A stretch of DNA of 7,786 nucleotides. Source: Paracoccaceae bacterium. Its GTDB lineage: Bacteria > Pseudomonadota > Alphaproteobacteria > Rhodobacterales > Rhodobacteraceae. Position numbers and translations under genes: made by a program. The stretch spans positions 1 through 7,786 of the forward strand of contig RFUP01000096.1 in assembly GCA_009922885.1 (NCBI GenBank). Direction: 5' to 3'. Positions 5,838 through 7,786 of this stretch are shown one piece after another (positions within the stretch are counted from its first letter, which is position 1; every line of letters begins with the position of its first letter). The notes beneath the pieces were generated by a model. That model did no database searches, was not told where the DNA came from, and was given only the letters and a program-made list of their open reading frames with translations.

Positions 5838-7786
5838 GCGCGCTGTTGAAAATCTCGGGGTTGCGTGCGGGCTATGGCCGCGTGCCCGTTCTGCATGGGA
5901 TCGACTTGTCGGTGAACGATGGCGAGATTCTTGGCATTCTGGGCCATAATGGGATGGGGAAGTCCACGCTGCTTAAGACACTGATGGGGATCATCCCGGC
6001 CTCGGGTGGAAGCATGACTTTCGACGGGCAGGATATTGGGCGTCAGCGATCATCGGGGCGTGCGCAACTGGGCATAGGTTATGTGCCTCAGGGCAGAGGC
6101 ATTTTTCCCAACCTCAGCGTGCGCGATAACCTGCGTATGGGGATTGCGTCCCATGATCTGGACGAAGACAGTGCGATCGATCGGGTTTTGGCGGATTTCC
6201 CGCGCCTTGAACGCCTGCTGGAACGGGATGGCGGCGCACTGTCGGGGGGCGAGCAGCAATTGCTTGCACTGGCCCGCTGCCTTGTGTCTGAGCCAGACCT
6301 TATCCTGCTAGATGAGCCCACCGAAGGTATTCAGCCCTCGATCATCGACGAGATCATCGACCTTCTTAAGGAGCTCAATCGCCGCGAGGGGCTGAGCATC
6401 GTTCTTGTAGAGCAAAGCTTAGATTTCATCACCGCGTTGTCGGACCGTGTGTTGTTGATCCAGAAGGGCAAGATCATGGGTGAGGTTTCCGGATCGGAGG
6501 CCGCTGATCCAGCCCTTATCGAGGAATTCACCGGCCTGGGGGCCGGGGGGGGCAAGTCGGCCAAGCCCGAAACAGGGAGTATTGCGGCACTTTCACAGGG
6601 CAGGTCTAGCCCGGCCGCATCTTCACCTGTCCCAGTGCCGCGACCCGGCGCATCCGCCCCTGCCCACCTATCTGCAGCCCCTGCGCCCTTGCAAGAAAGG
6701 ATGTCTTACATGACTGTTCAGCGCCCAACCCTATCGCAGATGAAGGCCATCGTGGCTGAGCTTGGCATGAACATGTCGGATGAGCGGGTCCAGGAATTCC
6801 TGGATGTCATGCAGGGCACACTTGACGCATATGACATCGTTGATGCTCTGCCTGATTACCTGCCACCAGTGCTTTATCCACGCACCTCAGGCTACCGGCC
6901 TACGCCAGATGAAAACCCGATGAATGCATGGTATGTGAAGACCGAGATCAAGGGTGCGCCGCGAGGACCTTTGCTGGGGCGGACTATCGCGCTCAAGGAT
7001 AATGTGTGCCTTGCTGGGGTGCCAATGATGAACGGGGCATCAACTCTCAAGGGATATACTCCTGATATCGACGCCACTATCGTGACACGACTGCTGGATG
7101 CGGGAGCTACCATTGTGGGCAAGGCGCATTGTGAATATTTTTGCTTATCAGGCGGCAGCCATACCAACGCTACGGGCGCGGTGCACAACCCGCACAAACA
7201 CGGCTATTCAGCTGGTGGATCATCCTCGGGTTCGGGCGCGCTTGTGGGGGCAGGACTGGTCGATATGGCCATCGGTGGTGATCAGGGTGGATCGATCCGC
7301 ATGCCTGCGTCCTTTTGTGGTGTCTACGGAATGAAACCGACCCATGGTCTTGTTCCTTATTCGGGTATCATGCCAATCGAGACCACGATCGACCATACTG
7401 GGCCAATGACACAGACGGTCATGGACAACGCCCTGATGCTTGAGGTGATAGCTGGGCCCGACGGTCTGGACCCGCGCCAATATGACGTGAGTACCGACAA
7501 ATACACTGCCTTTGTAAGTAGAGGTGTGTCGGGCCTACGGATTGGGGTTGTTAAGGAAGGTTTTGGTCATCCCCAATCCGAGGAGGATGTAGATGCATCT
7601 GTCCGAGCCGGAGCCGAGATGTTCCGCCGCCTTGGTGCAATGGTGGACGAGATTTCGATTCCGTGGCACCTGCACGGTCCAGCGATATGGACGCCCATCG
7701 GTCTGGAGGGCCTGACTAACCAGATGATGCTGGGCAATGGGTTCGGTACAGGATGGGAAGGCCTTTATACCACCTCGTTGCTGGAT
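5834..7786 (+). CDS. urtE: UrtE-type ABC ATPase continuing in frame into an amidase (fusion as written; 3' end outside window)
   Basis: The frame opens at ATG 5834, overlapping the previous stop, and has no stop codon in 651 codons to the window edge. Residues 1-236 are a complete UrtE/LivF ATPase: Walker A GHNGMGKST (37-45), Q-loop Gln86 in YVPQGRG, signature LSGGEQQ (136-142), Walker B LILLDEP (156-162), then VEQ (192-194) with Gln in place of the switch His, as usual in LivF/UrtE. The domain ends at about IEEFTGLG, where stand-alone UrtE proteins usually finish. Residues 237-292 are a Pro/Ala/Ser-rich, probably disordered linker. Residue 293 onward is an amidase, described separately. As written, this would tether the hydrolase to the cytoplasmic face of the importer. 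A G8 run at 6545-6552, where the ATPase ends, leaves open a sequence error or frameshift; the ATPase would then be a normal separate protein. The ATPase identity is firm; the fusion is plausible but unproven. Confidence 0.75.
   Translation, partial: MSALLKISGLRAGYGRVPVLHGIDLSVNDGEILGILGHNGMGKSTLLKTLMGIIPASGGSMTFDGQDIGRQRSSGRAQLGIGYVPQGRGIFPNLSVRDNLRMGIASHDLDEDSAIDRVLADFPRLERLLERDGGALSGGEQQLLALARCLVSEPDLILLDEPTEGIQPSIIDEIIDLLKELNRREGLSIVLVEQSLDFITALSDRVLLIQKGKIMGEVSGSEAADPALIEEFTGLGAGGGKSAKPETGSIAALSQGRSSPAASSPVPVPRPGASAPAHLSAAPAPLQERMSYMTVQRPTLSQMKAIVAELGMNMSDERVQEFLDVMQGTLDAYDIVDALPDYLPPVLYPRTSGYRPTPDENPMNAWYVKTEIKGAPRGPLLGRTIALKDNVCLAGVPMMNGASTLKGYTPDIDATIVTRLLDAGATIVGKAHCEYFCLSGGSHTNATGAVHNPHKHGYSAGGSSSGSGALVGAGLVDMAIGGDQGGSIRMPASFCGVYGMKPTHGLVPYSGIMPIETTIDHTGPMTQTVMDNALMLEVIAGPDGLDPRQYDVSTDKYTAFVSRGVSGLRIGVVKEGFGHPQSEEDVDASVRAGAEMFRRLGAMVDEISIPWHLHGPAIWTPIGLEGLTNQMMLGNGFGTGWEGLYTTSLLD
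6545..6552 (+). repeat. Run of eight G at the end of the ATPase domain
   Basis: G8 at 6545-6552 follows G5 at 6538-6542, separated by CC. It is a prominent mononucleotide tract and lies exactly where the ATPase domain ends. Loss of one G would move the reading into the frame that ends with TGA at 6711-6713; gain of one G would lead to TAG at 6607-6609. The tract is a candidate for sequencing error, slippage or ribosomal frameshifting. Confidence 0.8.
6697..6701 (+). promoter_or_regulatory. Internal ribosome binding site for the amidase
   Basis: AAGGA (6697-6701, within AAAGGA) lies eight bases before ATG 6710. The other in-frame ATG (6701) overlaps this site and has no spacing of its own. 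This points to 6710 as a working start, so the amidase can probably be made on its own even if the upstream frame also runs into it. Confidence 0.6.
6710..7786 (+). CDS. Amidase-signature-family amidase, RhAmidase-like (3' end outside window)
   Basis: The first 359 residues of an amidase lie here; relatives are about 500-520 residues, so roughly two thirds are present. The enzyme hydrolyses a carboxamide to a carboxylate and ammonia in the cytoplasm. Numbered from ATG 6710, the catalytic residues are Lys96 (ALKDN), cis-Ser171 (GGSSSGSG, 169-176) and nucleophile Ser195 (IGGDQGGSIRMP). From memory, these are the same numbers as in the Rhodococcus N-771 nitrile-pathway amidase, which supports this start. 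Other shared blocks are ENPMNAWYV (68-76), AGVPMMNG (102-109), TTIDHTGPMTQTV (215-227) and IPWHLHGP (297-304). The N-terminal helical region before residue 70 is characteristic of that subgroup rather than GatA. The frame is continuous with the ATPase upstream, so it may be a fusion domain, a stand-alone product from its own ribosome site, or both. An aliphatic or aromatic amide substrate is likely; its identity is unknown. No nitrile hydratase gene is visible. Confidence 0.85.
   Translation, partial: MTVQRPTLSQMKAIVAELGMNMSDERVQEFLDVMQGTLDAYDIVDALPDYLPPVLYPRTSGYRPTPDENPMNAWYVKTEIKGAPRGPLLGRTIALKDNVCLAGVPMMNGASTLKGYTPDIDATIVTRLLDAGATIVGKAHCEYFCLSGGSHTNATGAVHNPHKHGYSAGGSSSGSGALVGAGLVDMAIGGDQGGSIRMPASFCGVYGMKPTHGLVPYSGIMPIETTIDHTGPMTQTVMDNALMLEVIAGPDGLDPRQYDVSTDKYTAFVSRGVSGLRIGVVKEGFGHPQSEEDVDASVRAGAEMFRRLGAMVDEISIPWHLHGPAIWTPIGLEGLTNQMMLGNGFGTGWEGLYTTSLLD

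Larger units (their letters stand above)
6542..6709 (+). other. Pro/Ala/Ser-rich linker between the ATPase and amidase domains
   Basis: In the ATPase frame this stretch encodes 56 residues made mainly of Pro, Ala, Ser and Gly, for example SSPAASSPVPVPRPGASAP and AHLSAAPAPLQ. That is typical of flexible interdomain linkers. The +1 frame is also open and gives a Cys/His/Arg-rich tail that looks less natural, while the -1 frame stops at 6607-6609. The composition favours the frame that joins the two domains, but low-complexity GC-rich DNA can mimic a linker. Confidence 0.6.

Noticed and set aside
6480..6713. Separate 77-residue gene from ATG 6480 to TGA 6713
   Set aside because: Its first third lies inside the conserved ATPase domain in another frame, and the product has no recognisable features. 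It matters only as the alternative frame entered if one G is lost at 6545-6552.
6710..7786. Recent horizontal transfer of the amidase, suggested by rarer codons such as AGA, CTA, ATA and TTA
   Set aside because: Similar codons also appear in the permease genes and I could not compute codon bias. There are no repeats, integrase or attachment site nearby.

Overview
The window looks like part of an alphaproteobacterial chromosome, most likely of the Rhodobacteraceae/roseobacter type. This is inferred from GC-rich coding with G/C-biased third positions, tightly packed genes with ATGA overlaps, and protein features; no rRNA or marker gene is present to confirm it. All supported genes lie on the + strand. 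There is no tRNA, rRNA, CRISPR array or insertion sequence.

Layout. Positions 1-282 are a more AT-rich, mostly non-coding leader. It is followed by a YqiK-type flotillin (283-1917) with one N-terminal membrane anchor, an SPFH domain and a long coiled coil. After a 56-base gap comes a five-part ABC importer of the urea/short-chain-amide family: a Tat-exported periplasmic binding protein (1974-3149), two permeases (3203-4072 and 4069-5112) and two ATPases (5109-5837 and from 5834). A GC-rich hairpin separates the binding-protein gene from the permease genes. The permease and ATPase genes are joined by three successive 4-base ATGA overlaps.

The main observation is at the 3' end. The second ATPase (UrtE/LivF type) has no stop codon. 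Its frame runs on without interruption through a roughly 56-codon Pro/Ala/Ser-rich stretch into an amidase-signature enzyme with an intact Lys/Ser/Ser catalytic set, and stays open to the last base: 651 codons from 5834 to 7786. As written, the importer's ATPase and the enzyme that would hydrolyse its substrate form one polypeptide. There is a competing reading. A run of eight G (6545-6552) lies where the ATPase domain ends, and one base fewer there would make the ATPase stop at 6711-6713, in another ATGA overlap exactly on the amidase's own ribosome-bound start (6710). The fusion could therefore be real, or it could reflect a sequence error, a phase-variable tract or a frameshift site.

Working model (inference). 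The binding protein captures an amide or urea-like compound in the periplasm, the two permeases and two ATPases import it, and the amidase releases ammonia and a carboxylate in the cytoplasm. The amidase resembles the nitrile-pathway amidases of Rhodococcus more than a urea enzyme, so an organic amide is a more likely substrate than urea. Whether the flotillin takes part is unknown; only its position suggests it.
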